From NCBI RefSeq assembly GCF_001458735.1, contig NZ_CZQA01000001.1, forward strand, positions 744,001 to 808,000: a stretch of 64,000 nucleotides of DNA, written 5' to 3'. The position numbers were made by a program, and so were the translations under genes. The DNA is from Candidatus Nitrospira nitrosa. GTDB lineage: Bacteria > Nitrospirota > Nitrospiria > Nitrospirales > Nitrospiraceae. Shown piece after piece: positions 34,396 through 42,969 of this stretch (the first letter of the stretch is position 1; each line of letters begins with the position of its first letter). The notes below the pieces were generated by a model. The model was not told where the DNA came from, ran no database searches, and saw only the letters and a program-made list of their open reading frames with translations.

Positions 34396-34849
34396 GGTAG
34401 GCCTCACAGTCCTGGACGATCCGTCCCACGACCTGCTCCAACGCCCTGGCCACGGCAGGCGATAACGGTCGACCAACCTCTGTATTCTCTACTTCAACTC
34501 CGTACACGATGACGGTAGTAGGAAGCACCCCCATCGCGCGGGCCAGCTCCAACGCATCTGCCGTACCGATAGCATGGCTGGAACGAGGGAAGATCGGAGC
34601 ACTGATCGACCCGGCCGAACCATCGAGTCGATGGATCGTGCCCGGAGCCTGCCCGCTACGCGCGGCATCGATGAGGAACACGACGTTGGCTCCTTTCATC
34701 AATTCCACAAGATCCACCCCCGCCATCTCCGCCTCGATCACGTCGACGAGGCCACCGGTTTCTTGTCGAAGTCGGCGAGCCACCAATAATCCGACCGCAT
34801 CATCCCCTCTCATGCCATTCCCAAGACCGATGATCCGAATGGTCTGCAT
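34388..34849 (-). CDS. Hydrogenase maturation protease (HycI/HoxW-like)
   Basis: A 153-aa endopeptidase that removes the C-terminal extension of the NiFe large subunit after Ni insertion. IIGLGNGMRGDDAVGLLVAR is the family N-terminus with the metal-binding Glu/Asp region, VIEAEMAGVDLVELMKGANV and VFLIDAARSGQAPGTIHRL contain the second conserved acidic site, and SSHAIGTADALELARAMG holds the conserved His. Its substrate is probably the adjacent large subunit HydA (H|FLK... tail). It lies 55 bp downstream of hydA and overlaps hypA. Confidence 0.93.
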   Translation of the reverse strand: MQTIRIIGLGNGMRGDDAVGLLVARRLRQETGGLVDVIEAEMAGVDLVELMKGANVVFLIDAARSGQAPGTIHRLDGSAGSISAPIFPRSSHAIGTADALELARAMGVLPTTVIVYGVEVENTEVGRPLSPAVARALEQVVGRIVQDCEAYRA

Positions 34850-34904
34850 GATTGCTCTCGTGGTCTAGCTTGTCTGGTTTATCTCGTTGAACCAAACAAA
34901 CCGT

Positions 34905-36212
34905 TCATTCCGTGGCCTGCCTAATATCCAGCTTCAAGAAATGGGTCGCGCAGGAAATGCAGGGATCGTAGCAACGGATGACCCGCTCGCAGGCGAGCGA
35001 CGCCTCCTCATTGGAACGATCCAACACACGGGGTAGGAACAGACGGAGATCCTGCTCAATGCGGCCTTGATTCTGCGAGGTGGGTGGGACGATCTTGGCT
35101 TCGCGGATCACCCCGTCGCCGTCCACCCGATACCGATGGTAGAGAATGCCTCGTGGCGCCTCTGTGCACGCCATACCGGTTCCTGCCCGGACCGTGACCG
35201 GAAGCGACGGTACCGAGGGCGGTTCATACCGATCAATCAATCGCAATGATTCTTCAAAGGCGTAGAGTATTTCGATCGAGCGGGCAACAATCCCGTGAAA
35301 GGGGTTGCGCAGCGGCAACGACAATCCCGTCTCCGCCAGCACATGCATGACCGCTTGAGGCAACCGGTCGTGATTCAGATTCACACGAGCCAACGGCCCA
35401 ACCAAATACGGCGCGCCCTGCAACGTGCAGTGTAACGCGTTGGAATAGGGCACCTGATGCTCGGAGAAATGCCGTTCGAACTCGTCAACAGAAATATCCA
35501 GGCCGGGACCGGCCACGATTCGCCCTTCGTTGAAGGGATACTCGTCGGAATGCCGCAGTGCCACACAGGTATAGTCGGGAGTAAACTCCGGGTATTCGAA
35601 CCCTGCAACCCAACGCACAGTTTCCGCCGCCGCATCGCGCGCCCAGAGCAACTCATCTTTCAACCCATCCAGCTCGCGGCGAAATGGCACACGAGAGAAC
35701 CCGCCGACTTTGACCGACACCGGATGCACGGACCGACCACCGAGCAACGTCATGATCGCATTGCCCGCTTTCTTAAGCCGTAAACCCCGCGTCACGATCC
35801 CTGGATGATCCTTTGCCATGGCAATGCCGCTGTCGTAGCCGAGAAAGTCCGGCGCCTGCAGCATGAAGACATGCAGCGCATGACTTTCGATCCACTCGCC
35901 GCAGTAGATCAGCCGCCGCAGATCACGTAGTGCTCCATCGACACGCAGACCGAAAATCTGCTCGATCGCATGAACCGCGCTCATCTGATAGGCCACTGGG
36001 CAGATGCCGCAGATCCGAGCGACAATATCCGGCACTTCGTTGTAGTGCCGACCTTGCAAGAAGGCTTCGAAAAACCTCGGTGGCTCGAAAATCTGCAGCT
36101 CCACATCCTGAACACTCCCGTCTTTCACCGTGACGCGAAGCGCACCCTCTCCCTCAACACGCGCAATCGTGCCGACGGCGATGGTTCTTATTTTCGGTGT
36201 CTCTTCAGCCAT
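34905..36212 (-). CDS. hydA: [NiFe] hydrogenase large (alpha) subunit, group 3b type
   Basis: The catalytic subunit of a cytoplasmic bidirectional NAD(P)-linked hydrogenase. L1 motif: [21 protein letters not shown]2 motif near the C-terminus: [20 protein letters not shown], with the maturation protease expected to cut after His, leaving an 11-residue tail ([11 protein letters not shown]). The ATG at 36210-36212 ([20 protein letters not shown]) is preferred; GGAG precedes it, and an upstream GTG at 36248 also exists. The L1/L2 variants and the partner genes place it with sulfhydrogenases (HydBGDA). It follows hydD within 40 bp. Confidence 0.95.
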   Translation of the reverse strand: MAEETPKIRTIAVGTIARVEGEGALRVTVKDGSVQDVELQIFEPPRFFEAFLQGRHYNEVPDIVARICGICPVAYQMSAVHAIEQIFGLRVDGALRDLRRLIYCGEWIESHALHVFMLQAPDFLGYDSGIAMAKDHPGIVTRGLRLKKAGNAIMTLLGGRSVHPVSVKVGGFSRVPFRRELDGLKDELLWARDAAAETVRWVAGFEYPEFTPDYTCVALRHSDEYPFNEGRIVAGPGLDISVDEFERHFSEHQVPYSNALHCTLQGAPYLVGPLARVNLNHDRLPQAVMHVLAETGLSLPLRNPFHGIVARSIEILYAFEESLRLIDRYEPPSVPSLPVTVRAGTGMACTEAPRGILYHRYRVDGDGVIREAKIVPPTSQNQGRIEQDLRLFLPRVLDRSNEEASLACERVIRCYDPCISCATHFLKLDIRQATE

Positions 36213-36251
36213 GAGCTGCTCCATTCCCGCAAGCGAGATGCGCTTCACGCT

Positions 36252-37079
36252 TTACCGTTTGTCCTCCCACGCGTTGCTCTCGGCGTGAAAAGGCGCTGCA
36301 TACCCATGAATCCCTCGAAATCGCCGCAAGACGTCGACCGGGATCAATTGCAATCCGTTATGGAAGTAGTTTGCGAGTGAGGTCGTGTTGGGTGGAAGGC
36401 CCGGCCCTGTTCCCATTCCGGATGTTGGACCGAAACAACCGTAGCAATCCCGTCCCATACCGGGACAAATCGCGCCGCAGCCCCCACGGGTAACGGGTCC
36501 GAGACAAGCCAGACCCTTGGTCACCAACACACAGACATTGCCTCGCCTCTTGCACTCCATACACACGCTGTCGGTGGGCAAGCGTGGCTGGACTCCGGCC
36601 GTCAGGTCCGTAATGACCCGCAGTAATTGCCCCTTGTCGATGGGGCAGCCCCACAATTCAAAATCCACGTGCACATGTTCAGAGATCGGCGTGGAGGTCT
36701 TAAGACTCTGAATATAGTGAGGGCTCGGATACACCACCTGCTTGAACGAGTCGACATCGGCCCAGTTGCGCAAGGCTTGAATCCCACCGGCGGTAGCGCA
36801 CGCGCCGATCGTGACCAAGACCTTCGTCTGCTCTCGCACGGACCGAATGCGGTGCGCGTCCTCTTCCGTGGTAATCGACCCCTCGACCAGCGCAAGATCA
36901 TACGGCCCTGGATTCATCTTGCTGGAGGCTTCAGGGAAATATGCGATATCCAGCGCCTGCCCCAGCGCAAGCAGATCATCCTCCAGATTCAGAAGGCTGA
37001 GCTGACACCCATCGCACGAGGCGAACTTGAAAACAGCAAGTCTTGGCCGTTGTTGATTTGCTTCAGTCTTGGACATCAA
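36252..37079 (-). CDS. hydD: [NiFe] hydrogenase small (delta) subunit, group 3b type
   Basis: A 275-aa electron-transfer subunit of the hydrogenase core. The proximal cluster site is FASCDGCQLSLLNLEDDLL; later Cys residues are TIGACATAGG, ELWGCPIDKGQ, VCMECKRRGNVCVLVTKGL with ACLGPVTRGGCGAICPGMGR and DCYGCFGPTSG, matching the three [4Fe-4S] clusters of F420- or NAD(P)-type small subunits. There is no Tat signal, so the enzyme is cytoplasmic. ATG near 37079. It lies between the gamma subunit and hydA, with a repeat-containing gap to hydG. Confidence 0.95.
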   Translation of the reverse strand: MMSKTEANQQRPRLAVFKFASCDGCQLSLLNLEDDLLALGQALDIAYFPEASSKMNPGPYDLALVEGSITTEEDAHRIRSVREQTKVLVTIGACATAGGIQALRNWADVDSFKQVVYPSPHYIQSLKTSTPISEHVHVDFELWGCPIDKGQLLRVITDLTAGVQPRLPTDSVCMECKRRGNVCVLVTKGLACLGPVTRGGCGAICPGMGRDCYGCFGPTSGMGTGPGLPPNTTSLANYFHNGLQLIPVDVLRRFRGIHGYAAPFHAESNAWEDKR

Positions 37080-37097
37080 TTTGCCTCATGAAGCTGT

Positions 37098-37166
37098 GCG
37101 GAGCCGATGGCAGATAACCGATAGTGGATAGCTCAGGGACGGATACCATCAGCCATCTGCTCTCTC
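37098..37166. repeat. Word-like inverted repeat between hydG and hydD
   Basis: The left arm is GAGCCGATGGCAGATAACCG and the right arm ATCAGCCATCTGCTCTC, whose complement reads GAGAGCAGATGGCTGAT. Between them are CGATAGTGGATAGCTC words. Similar words (GAGCCGATAGCTGATGGCC) occur at 50836-50930 and a partial copy at 56222-56262. Confidence 0.55.
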
Positions 37167-37171
37167 AGAGT

Positions 37172-38005
37172 TCACACTCCCACCCGTCCTAACCATGGCT
37201 CGATCAGGTCGTAGCGCATGACGGGACCCTCTTTACAGAGAAAATACGGACCCATCTGGCAATGGCCGCAGAGACCGACCCCGCATTCCATGTGTCGCTC
37301 CAATGAGACATAAATAGCTGTTCCCAGAATACCGCGTCTCATCAGGATCGGCGCGCCCAGTCGCATCATGATCTCAGGACCACACATCAAGACCATGGTC
37401 TTGGCCGGATCTATGGACACACGTTCGAAGAGTTCCGTCACCACACCGACATGATGACGCCAGGTCTTGTCTGGACGATCGCTGGCCAGCAGAACCTCCG
37501 TGTCGGGTTGTTTGCGCCAAGCCTCAAATCGCTCATGAAAGACCAGATCTCGCGGGCTCTTCACCCCATGGATAATCTTGACGGAGCCATAGTGTAAACG
37601 TCGCCGAAATATATATTCGATCGCTCCCATTACCGGAGCGCAGCCTAGGCCTCCGGTTACGATGACGACATCATGGCCACGCGCCGTATGGAGCGGCCAA
37701 CCTTGTCCGAATGGGCCTCGGATACCGAGAGTCTCGCCGGCTTGCAATTGCGCGATTGCGGAGGTCACTCGCCCCACGGATCTGATGGTATGGTCCAGCC
37801 TCTCCGGCTGCTCCGGGTCTGACACGATTGAGATCGCCACCTCCCCGACACCGAACAGATACACCATATTGAACTGCCCGGCGGTGAAACGAAAATTGCG
37901 GCGGGTCTCTTCATCATTCAGTCGCAACCCGTAGGTGTGTATGTTGTCAGCTTCCCGGATCTTCTCCATGATGGTGGCCGGATGTATCAGGTAAGGATTG
38001 ATCAT
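37172..38005 (-). CDS. hydG: Hydrogenase FAD/NAD(P)-binding (gamma) subunit
   Basis: A 277-aa ferredoxin-reductase-like subunit that exchanges electrons between NAD(P)H and the hydrogenase. The FAD domain is residues about 1-100 ([20 protein letters not shown]); the NAD(P) domain contains [20 protein letters not shown] and [22 protein letters not shown]-terminal [2Fe-2S] site is [20 protein letters not shown]. The sequence reads like the sulfhydrogenase gamma subunit. It lies 15 bp downstream of hydB. Confidence 0.94.
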   Translation of the reverse strand: MINPYLIHPATIMEKIREADNIHTYGLRLNDEETRRNFRFTAGQFNMVYLFGVGEVAISIVSDPEQPERLDHTIRSVGRVTSAIAQLQAGETLGIRGPFGQGWPLHTARGHDVVIVTGGLGCAPVMGAIEYIFRRRLHYGSVKIIHGVKSPRDLVFHERFEAWRKQPDTEVLLASDRPDKTWRHHVGVVTELFERVSIDPAKTMVLMCGPEIMMRLGAPILMRRGILGTAIYVSLERHMECGVGLCGHCQMGPYFLCKEGPVMRYDLIEPWLGRVGV

Positions 38006-38020
38006 GTGCTTGTTGCAATG

Positions 38021-39172
38021 CTATCTGCCGGACGCCTCTTGCTGGCGGCTGCTGGTTGACCGCTGTTCACTCGGCGTCAGCAACGCCGATACCTCCTCAG
38101 TCAGATCGATCCCAATGGGACACCAGGTGATGCACCGGCCGCAGCCGACACAGCCGGATGTTCCGAATTGATCGATCCACGAGGCAAGCTTATGTGTCAG
38201 CCACATCCGGTAGCGATCTTTGATCGTTGGACGGATATTCTTGCCATGAATGTACCCATGCACTTGTGTGAAACAGGAATCCCACAATCTGGCGTGCTCG
38301 GCGTGCTGCCGAGTGAGATCCGGGGTCTCCTCGACCGTATGGCAGAAGCACGTCGGACAGACCATCGTGCAATTCGCGCAGGCCAGACATCGTGCCGCCA
38401 CATCGTCCCAACGAGGATGCTCATGGGCGTCATAGAGCGCCTGTGGCAGGCGAGTGCGATCCAGTCGGCGGACTTGGCTTTGCGCGCAAGCCTCCACGCG
38501 CGCTGCTGCTTCAGCGATTGCATCGTGCGTAGCCGGAGACAATGAAAGAATAGAAAGAAGATCGGACCCGACCTCGCTTCCAGCCTGGACCAAGAGCTGA
38601 TCATCCACTTCGGTCAGAGCAAGGTCGAAGTTGTTCTTGGCACAGGGACCCGTGTCCATGGATGCGCAAAAGCAGGTCTGCAGCGCTCGGGTACAGTTCA
38701 CAGCAATAATGAACAGCCCTTCGCGGCGAGTCGCGTAGTAGGTGTCCTGATACTCGCCTTGTAGAAAAATCTGATCTTGGATAGCCAATCCTGCGAGGTC
38801 GCAGGCACGAGCACCGATGACGGCGATTTTTTCCTGTTGGGGAAGCGTCGGGCGAGTGGTGAATCCGTCCTTGCTCCGTTCAATCTGTAGGAGCGGTTCA
38901 CGCGGCGTGAAGGCGAATGGCTTCAGCGATTGCGGTCCATGCACGACCCCGAAGATGTCGTTAGAGCCACTTTGTTCCAACCGATAGCGCCCGGGCTCCT
39001 GATGATCGCGCCACCCGATCGGCAGATCCGATACGGCCTGGATGGTCTCCCACATGACCGATCCATCGCGCACGGTGGGGCCGACAATCCTGTATCCCTT
39101 TGAACTCAGGATGTCGAAGATTTGTTGAAAGTCGGATCGTGACAGAACACCAATCTCACCGGCCGCTGCCAT
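38021..39172 (-). CDS. hydB: Hydrogenase iron-sulfur (beta) subunit, 4Fe-4S dicluster
   Basis: The electron-transfer subunit that links HydG to HydD. The best start is ATG 39170-39172 ([20 protein letters not shown]), preceded by AGAGGA; upstream frame continuation to 39442 does not look like this family. After [16 protein letters not shown] it has a Cys-rich N-terminal half ([34 protein letters not shown]) and two [4Fe-4S] sites: [16 protein letters not shown] and [17 protein letters not shown]. Length of 383 aa fits. It is the first gene of the leftward hydrogenase operon. Confidence 0.93.
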   Translation of the reverse strand: MAAAGEIGVLSRSDFQQIFDILSSKGYRIVGPTVRDGSVMWETIQAVSDLPIGWRDHQEPGRYRLEQSGSNDIFGVVHGPQSLKPFAFTPREPLLQIERSKDGFTTRPTLPQQEKIAVIGARACDLAGLAIQDQIFLQGEYQDTYYATRREGLFIIAVNCTRALQTCFCASMDTGPCAKNNFDLALTEVDDQLLVQAGSEVGSDLLSILSLSPATHDAIAEAAARVEACAQSQVRRLDRTRLPQALYDAHEHPRWDDVAARCLACANCTMVCPTCFCHTVEETPDLTRQHAEHARLWDSCFTQVHGYIHGKNIRPTIKDRYRMWLTHKLASWIDQFGTSGCVGCGRCITWCPIGIDLTEEVSALLTPSEQRSTSSRQQEASGR

Positions 39173-39544
39173 AGCTCCAATTCCTCTCATTCTTGGCACG
39201 GGAGTCTCGACATCGTACGGGCTCCTCACATTTGGTGCAAGATGAGAGCCGCCCGGCAGACACACGATATGGTCCTCGCTGATCCTTTTCATAAGACTGA
39301 AACCGACCATACATACTCCTCGTTGACTCGCCAGGCTGTTGAAAGAGGCGACAGCCTCACCGAGACCACTGTCCCGTAATGCTACAGACCCTTTCACCCC
39401 CTTCACAGACCTGCGCTCCTCGCCCGACCTAATCCATCGCATTTTCTAGAAAAACGGGACCAACCGTTGTCCCCTTCTCTCTTGGCACCGTCGATGCACT
39501 AGTCTCAAAGTGGTAATGGCTGAGCTGTGGAAGGGAGGGCGACA
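39173..39544. other. Divergent regulatory region between hydB and the rightward operon
   Basis: About 370 bases. The hydB-side frame stays open to 39442 but lacks conserved residues. A sigma-54-like promoter lies at 39483-39498 for the rightward genes. The leftward hydrogenase promoter should be in this region too; I could not identify it confidently. Confidence 0.5.
39483..39498 (+). promoter_or_regulatory. Candidate sigma-54 (-24/-12) promoter
   Basis: TGGCACCGTCGATGCA matches the sigma-54 consensus TGGCAC-N5-TTGCA except for one base. The GG and GC dinucleotides are exactly 12 positions apart, as required. Transcription would start near 39509, about 26 bases before the ribosome site of the gene at 39545. 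No enhancer-binding activator gene is in the window. Confidence 0.5.
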
Positions 39545-39754
39545 ATGACACAGGCGGCAACGACACAAGCAGTCATGGACATTGTACGTCGCTCGCCAGG
39601 TTGCGACATTGAAGAGATCCTCCACGAATGTCCCGGGCTGACATGGAACCAAGTGTTCCTTGAGATCGATCAACTGAGCCGGGAAAGCGACGTGGTTCTG
39701 AAGCTACGACAAGGAGGGCATTACAGTGTAAAGCCCTGTATCAGACACTCATAA
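39545..39754 (+). CDS. Small winged-helix-like protein
   Basis: A 69-aa protein (MTQAATTQAVMDIVRRSPGC) starting at ATG 39545 behind GGGAGGG. It continues DIEEILHECPGLTWNQVFLE and IDQLSRESDVVLKLRQGGHY, which reads like a helix-turn-helix or winged-helix (helix, turn, recognition helix WNQVFLEIDQLSRES, wing LKLRQGGHYSVK). A regulatory role is inference. It lies 23 bp upstream of hsp20 in the same direction and probably shares its promoter. Confidence 0.78.
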   Translation: MTQAATTQAVMDIVRRSPGCDIEEILHECPGLTWNQVFLEIDQLSRESDVVLKLRQGGHYSVKPCIRHS

Positions 39755-39777
39755 CAACACACACGGAGGTGATGGTC

Positions 39778-40251
39778 ATGAGCGGACTGACGCGATGGGA
39801 GCCGACGACAAGATGGAACCCTTTCAAAGAACTCGAAGAGATGGAGAAACGACTCTCAGGCTACTTTGGGCGTACGGCAACTCCAGCCGGCGGCGACAAG
39901 AAGGAATCCATCTCGGTAGCCGAATGGGCGCCGTTGGTGGATATCTCGGAAGATGACAAAGAATACGTCATCAAAGCGGAACTTCCCGAGATGAAGAAAG
40001 AAGAGATCAAGATCAACGTCCATGACGATGTACTTGCGATCAGTGGAGAACGGAAATACGAGAAGGAAGAAAAGAGTAAAAAATACCACCGGGTTGAGCG
40101 CGCCTATGGCAGTTTCATGCGGAGCTTTACCCTTCCTGAAGATGCCGACGGGTCCAAGGTCAACGCCGAGTATAAAGACGGCGTACTGAAAGTCCATCTC
40201 CCAAAGTCGGAGAAGGTCAAGCCAAAGGCGATTGAAGTGAAGGTGTCGTAA
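39778..40251 (+). CDS. Small heat-shock protein (Hsp20/alpha-crystallin)
   Basis: A 157-aa chaperone holdase. The alpha-crystallin domain runs from about residue 50: VDISEDDKEYVIKAELPEMK, KEEIKINVHDDVLAISGERK, YGSFMRSFTLPEDADGSKVN and the C-terminal AEYKDGVLKVHLPKSEK; the I-x-I tail motif is represented by KAIEVKVS. The start at ATG 39778 fits the GGAGG eight bases upstream. It is in a stress-type operon with the small DNA-binding-like protein and downstream genes. Confidence 0.95.
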   Translation: MSGLTRWEPTTRWNPFKELEEMEKRLSGYFGRTATPAGGDKKESISVAEWAPLVDISEDDKEYVIKAELPEMKKEEIKINVHDDVLAISGERKYEKEEKSKKYHRVERAYGSFMRSFTLPEDADGSKVNAEYKDGVLKVHLPKSEKVKPKAIEVKVS

Positions 40252-40323
40252 AGGGGAAGCGATGCAGCGATTGCAATCCATGGCTCAACCTTGACCTCAG
40301 CCTTCTTCTGAAAGGAGGACGCC

Positions 40324-40476
40324 ATGTTTCGCCACCCCCGTTACCTCGAGATTCCATGGGACGTCCATTGGAATGAGAAGGAATCCGGGTCACAGCATCA
40401 TCTGCTGCTCATGCTGATTCTGATCTTCATGGTGATGTTTCTGATCGGAGTTGGTGTGACAAGCGGTCTTGTATAG
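40324..40476 (+). CDS. 50-aa membrane microprotein
   Basis: A 50-codon ORF with a strong ribosome site (AAAGGAGGACGCC before ATG). The N-terminus is polar (MFRHPRYLEIPWDVHWNEKE), then a membrane helix follows, LLLMLILIFMVMFLIGVGVT (about residues 28-47). One His-rich patch (SQHHLLLM) precedes the helix. No family is recognised. It lies between hsp20 and the phosphoribosyltransferase, in the same direction, so it is probably part of the stress operon. Confidence 0.7.
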   Translation: MFRHPRYLEIPWDVHWNEKESGSQHHLLLMLILIFMVMFLIGVGVTSGLV

Positions 40477-40526
40477 ATTGACAGGTTTATTTGGTTGAGC
40501 CGAGCAGACAACCAGAGGTTCGTGTG

Positions 40527-41216
40527 ATGTTTAAGAATCGCGAAGAGGCCGGGCGACGGCTCGTCGACCGACTGCTCCGGTATCGTGAAAACCCGGCAGC
40601 ACTCATCCTGGCACTTCCTCGGGGGGGAGTGGCGATCGGGTATCAGCTGAGCCTGGGGCTGCACCTTCCGATGGATGTGTTCATCACCCGAAAACTGGGC
40701 GCGCCGGATAACTCAGAGTATGCACTCGGCGCGGTAGGGGAGAGAGGAACCGTCTATCTCAATCCAGAGGCTAGGGCGACGTACGGTCTGTCTCATGCGG
40801 ACATCGAGGATGTGGTCCGGGTGCAGCAACGAGAGATCGCTCGCCGACAAACGCTTTACCGCCAAGGCCGACACCTGCCCACACTGACCGACCGCATCGT
40901 CATCCTCGTCGATGACGGCATCGCGACCGGTTCCACATTCTTCGCATCCATCGACTCCATCAGGCACTTCAAACCAGGTCGCCTGATCGGCGCCATTCCG
41001 GTCGGCCCGGTGGAGACCATCCAAGAAGCCCGCAGGCGGGTGGATGAGTTGGTAGTCCTTGCGACACCGGACCCGTTCTGGGCCGTGGGCAGTCACTATA
41101 TCGACTTCGCCCAAGTCAACGATCACGACGTGGTAGAGTACTTAAACCTGGCGGACGAATCGCTGTTGGAGTGGAAGGAACGGGCACACTCTTCAATGGC
41201 CTCACCGCCGCGATGA
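40527..41216 (+). CDS. Phosphoribosyltransferase-like protein
   Basis: A 229-aa type I PRTase-fold protein. The PRPP loop is RIVILVDDGIATGSTFFASI. The N-terminal hood begins MFKNREEAGRRLVDRLLRYR and is followed by AALILALPRGGVAIGYQLSL; MDVFITRKLGAPDNSEYALG continues the fold. Members of this COG1926-like family are often next to stress or USP genes; the base or function is not known. The start at ATG 40527 has AGAGG upstream. It is upstream of the small ORF and USP gene. Confidence 0.9.
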   Translation: MFKNREEAGRRLVDRLLRYRENPAALILALPRGGVAIGYQLSLGLHLPMDVFITRKLGAPDNSEYALGAVGERGTVYLNPEARATYGLSHADIEDVVRVQQREIARRQTLYRQGRHLPTLTDRIVILVDDGIATGSTFFASIDSIRHFKPGRLIGAIPVGPVETIQEARRRVDELVVLATPDPFWAVGSHYIDFAQVNDHDVVEYLNLADESLLEWKERAHSSMASPPR

Positions 41217-41225
41217 GGGAGCAGC

Positions 41226-41324
41226 ATGACAGCCAAGACAATGACATCCGCCGGCCTGGGTGCTCGACATGATCGGATTGTCAACAACTATGAACAGAGA
41301 AAGATAGGAAAGGCTATGACATGA
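41226..41324 (+). CDS. Possible 32-aa coupled leader peptide
   Basis: ATG 41226 follows GAGGGAGCAGC. The peptide is MTAKTMTSAGLGARHDRIVN plus NYEQRKIGKAMT. Its TGA (41322-41324) overlaps the USP ATG at 41321 (ATGA), an arrangement expected of translational coupling. It is polar and basic, with no membrane segment. The coupling and ribosome site support it, but the short length makes chance possible. Confidence 0.4.
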   Translation: MTAKTMTSAGLGARHDRIVNNYEQRKIGKAMT

Positions 41325-42178
41325 GAGTCGTCATCGGCATTGATTGGTCGGATCAGACGTTCGCTGCGGTCGCCCAGACGTTCCAACTTTATCATCCTAC
41401 CGATGTCACGTTGGTCCACGGCATCGAATTAGGGATTCTGGAGCATCCGCTCGTGGCCCAAGCGGGCAACGTGCAAGGATACGACGATTTCCACCATGCC
41501 ATGGTCGACTCAGGACGACAAGTCGTGGAGCGCGCTGCTACCATGGTCCCACCGGAGGTCACGTCGATCAGGAAGGTCAATGAGATCAGTAACCCTGCTC
41601 AACTGATCCTTGATAGTGCCGCCAACTTGTCGGCCGATCTGATCGTCATCGGGGCCCGAGGGCGGAACCGTCTGTCCGAAGTTGTTCTCGGCAGCGTGTC
41701 CCATCGTGTACTGATGCACAGCTCCCGTCCGACGTTAATCGTCAGGGGAGAGGCCCGCAAGGCTCAACGGGTGCTCGTCGCCATTGAAGATCGGGACGAC
41801 GCCGACCGAGCCGTCCGCTGGTTGACACAGCATCCATTCGCTGCGCCCGTCGAACTGTGTGTGGTGCACGCCGTCGTCCCGATCGGGATCAATGAACCCT
41901 ATGCTGGACCGGAAATCAGCGCCTGGATTGAGGATGTGCAACGTTACGCGGAGGAACTCGTGCAATCGACCGCCGGCAAGCTCGCGAATTCTCACTATAA
42001 AGTGAGCACGAAGGTTGTCCAGGGTAATCCCGTTGCCGTAATCGAACAGGAGGCGAAGGATATGGATTTGGTGGTCGTGACCTCCCATGGTCGCAAGGGC
42101 ATCTCCCGCTTTCTCTTAGGCAGTGTCTCCCATGCGGTCGTGCATCATGTCACCTGTCCGGTATTGGTCCTACGGTGA
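41321..42178 (+). CDS. Tandem universal stress protein
   Basis: A 285-aa protein with two USP domains. The ATP motifs are GARGRNRLSEVVLGS and SHGRKGISRFLLGS, and both halves start with the usual strand (MRVVIGIDWSDQTFAAVAQT and RVLVAIEDRDDADRAVRWL). It is the same length as the USP at 25029-25880 and is likewise next to a monoheme cytochrome, but on the other side of the hydrogenase island. Probable energy or redox-stress protein; the partner is unknown. Confidence 0.93.
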   Translation: MRVVIGIDWSDQTFAAVAQTFQLYHPTDVTLVHGIELGILEHPLVAQAGNVQGYDDFHHAMVDSGRQVVERAATMVPPEVTSIRKVNEISNPAQLILDSAANLSADLIVIGARGRNRLSEVVLGSVSHRVLMHSSRPTLIVRGEARKAQRVLVAIEDRDDADRAVRWLTQHPFAAPVELCVVHAVVPIGINEPYAGPEISAWIEDVQRYAEELVQSTAGKLANSHYKVSTKVVQGNPVAVIEQEAKDMDLVVVTSHGRKGISRFLLGSVSHAVVHHVTCPVLVLR

Positions 42179-42189
42179 AAGGATTGAAG

Positions 42190-42549
42190 ATGAAGACGAT
42201 ACTGACTCTCGCGATGGCACTCATTTCCGTCTCGACTTCCGTGGTCTTCGCTCAAGTCATCCGAGGGGATGCGAAGACCGGACAAGCTGTGTACGAACAA
42301 CAGTGTCTCCGTTGTCATGGGGCCAAACTCGATGGGAACGGTCCAGACAGCAAGGACTTGGTCATCCTGCCAGCCAACCTTCAAGCTCACAAAAGTCGTT
42401 CCAAGACCGATTGGGAACTCCTGGTGGCTATCTCGAACGGCGTGCTGTTCAGCCCCATGCACGGCTTTCGAGGGAAGCTGACGGATCAGCAGATGTTGGA
42501 TGTACTGTCCTACATTCGGTCCGTCGCACGACCGGATATCACCAGTTAG
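42190..42549 (+). CDS. Monoheme c-type cytochrome
   Basis: A 119-aa exported cytochrome. The ATG at 42190 (MKTILTLAMALISVSTSVVF) is preferred over GTG 42175 because AAAGGA lies upstream; a signal peptide follows. Heme site CLRCH in YEQQCLRCHGAKLDGNGP; distal Met in NGVLFSPMHGFRGKL. The GVLFSPMHG segment and the final helix (LDVLSYIRSV) are shared with the cytochrome at 47342-47701, so the two are paralogues. It follows the USP gene by 11 bp. Confidence 0.93.
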   Translation: MKTILTLAMALISVSTSVVFAQVIRGDAKTGQAVYEQQCLRCHGAKLDGNGPDSKDLVILPANLQAHKSRSKTDWELLVAISNGVLFSPMHGFRGKLTDQQMLDVLSYIRSVARPDITS

Positions 42550-42675
42550 CACAGCGTGTCGGTCCAGCGTACTGACCAGCTCTGCTTTCCGTCTCGTCTC
42601 GCGATACAGCTTTGTATTCTTATAGTCTGTGGCCGGGCAAGCGCTTGATCTGGAGAAAGGAATCCTGGCATCGAG

Positions 42676-42969
42676 GTGTTTCTCCGATCCGGATGTCCGC
42701 ATTGTGAAGCCGCAAAGACCTTCCTTAACGATCTTCGACGTGAGCGGCCATCGCTTCAGATCGCCGTCTACGATATTGCGGAGAATCCAGCCGCACGGCG
42801 GCGACGTGCAACCTTGTTTGTTGACCGAGGCATGACCAGCGTCGGCGTTCCCACCTTCCTCATCGGCACAGAACTACATGCCGGTCGCTGGTTGAAGCTG
42901 AGCGGTGGAGGAGTGATGGTACGCCTGGGCATCGTTTTGATATTGAAACCAGAATGGCTGGCGCTTTAG
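42676..42969 (+). CDS. Thioredoxin-fold (glutaredoxin/NrdH-like) protein with CPHC
   Basis: A 97-aa small thiol-disulfide protein: FLRSGCPHCEAAKTFLNDLR has the CxxC redox site, LQIAVYDIAENPAARRR follows, and SVGVPTFLIGTELHAGRWLK holds the cis-Pro loop (GVP). The start is uncertain: GTG at 42676, or an unusual ATC two codons upstream, which is better spaced from AAAGGA. The C-terminal end overlaps the next gene's start by 16 bases. A role in thiol redox or periplasmic cytochrome chemistry is plausible but unproven. Confidence 0.65.
   Translation: MFLRSGCPHCEAAKTFLNDLRRERPSLQIAVYDIAENPAARRRRATLFVDRGMTSVGVPTFLIGTELHAGRWLKLSGGGVMVRLGIVLILKPEWLAL

Noticed and set aside
34905-39172. Assignment to group 1 or 2 uptake hydrogenase
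   Set aside because: No Tat signal on the small subunit and no cytochrome b subunit; the HydBGDA-type partners with FAD/NAD(P) and Fe-S subunits fit group 3b.
39190-39442. Longer hydB start upstream of 39172
   Set aside because: The added residues show no family similarity, and a ribosome site fits the ATG at 39172.
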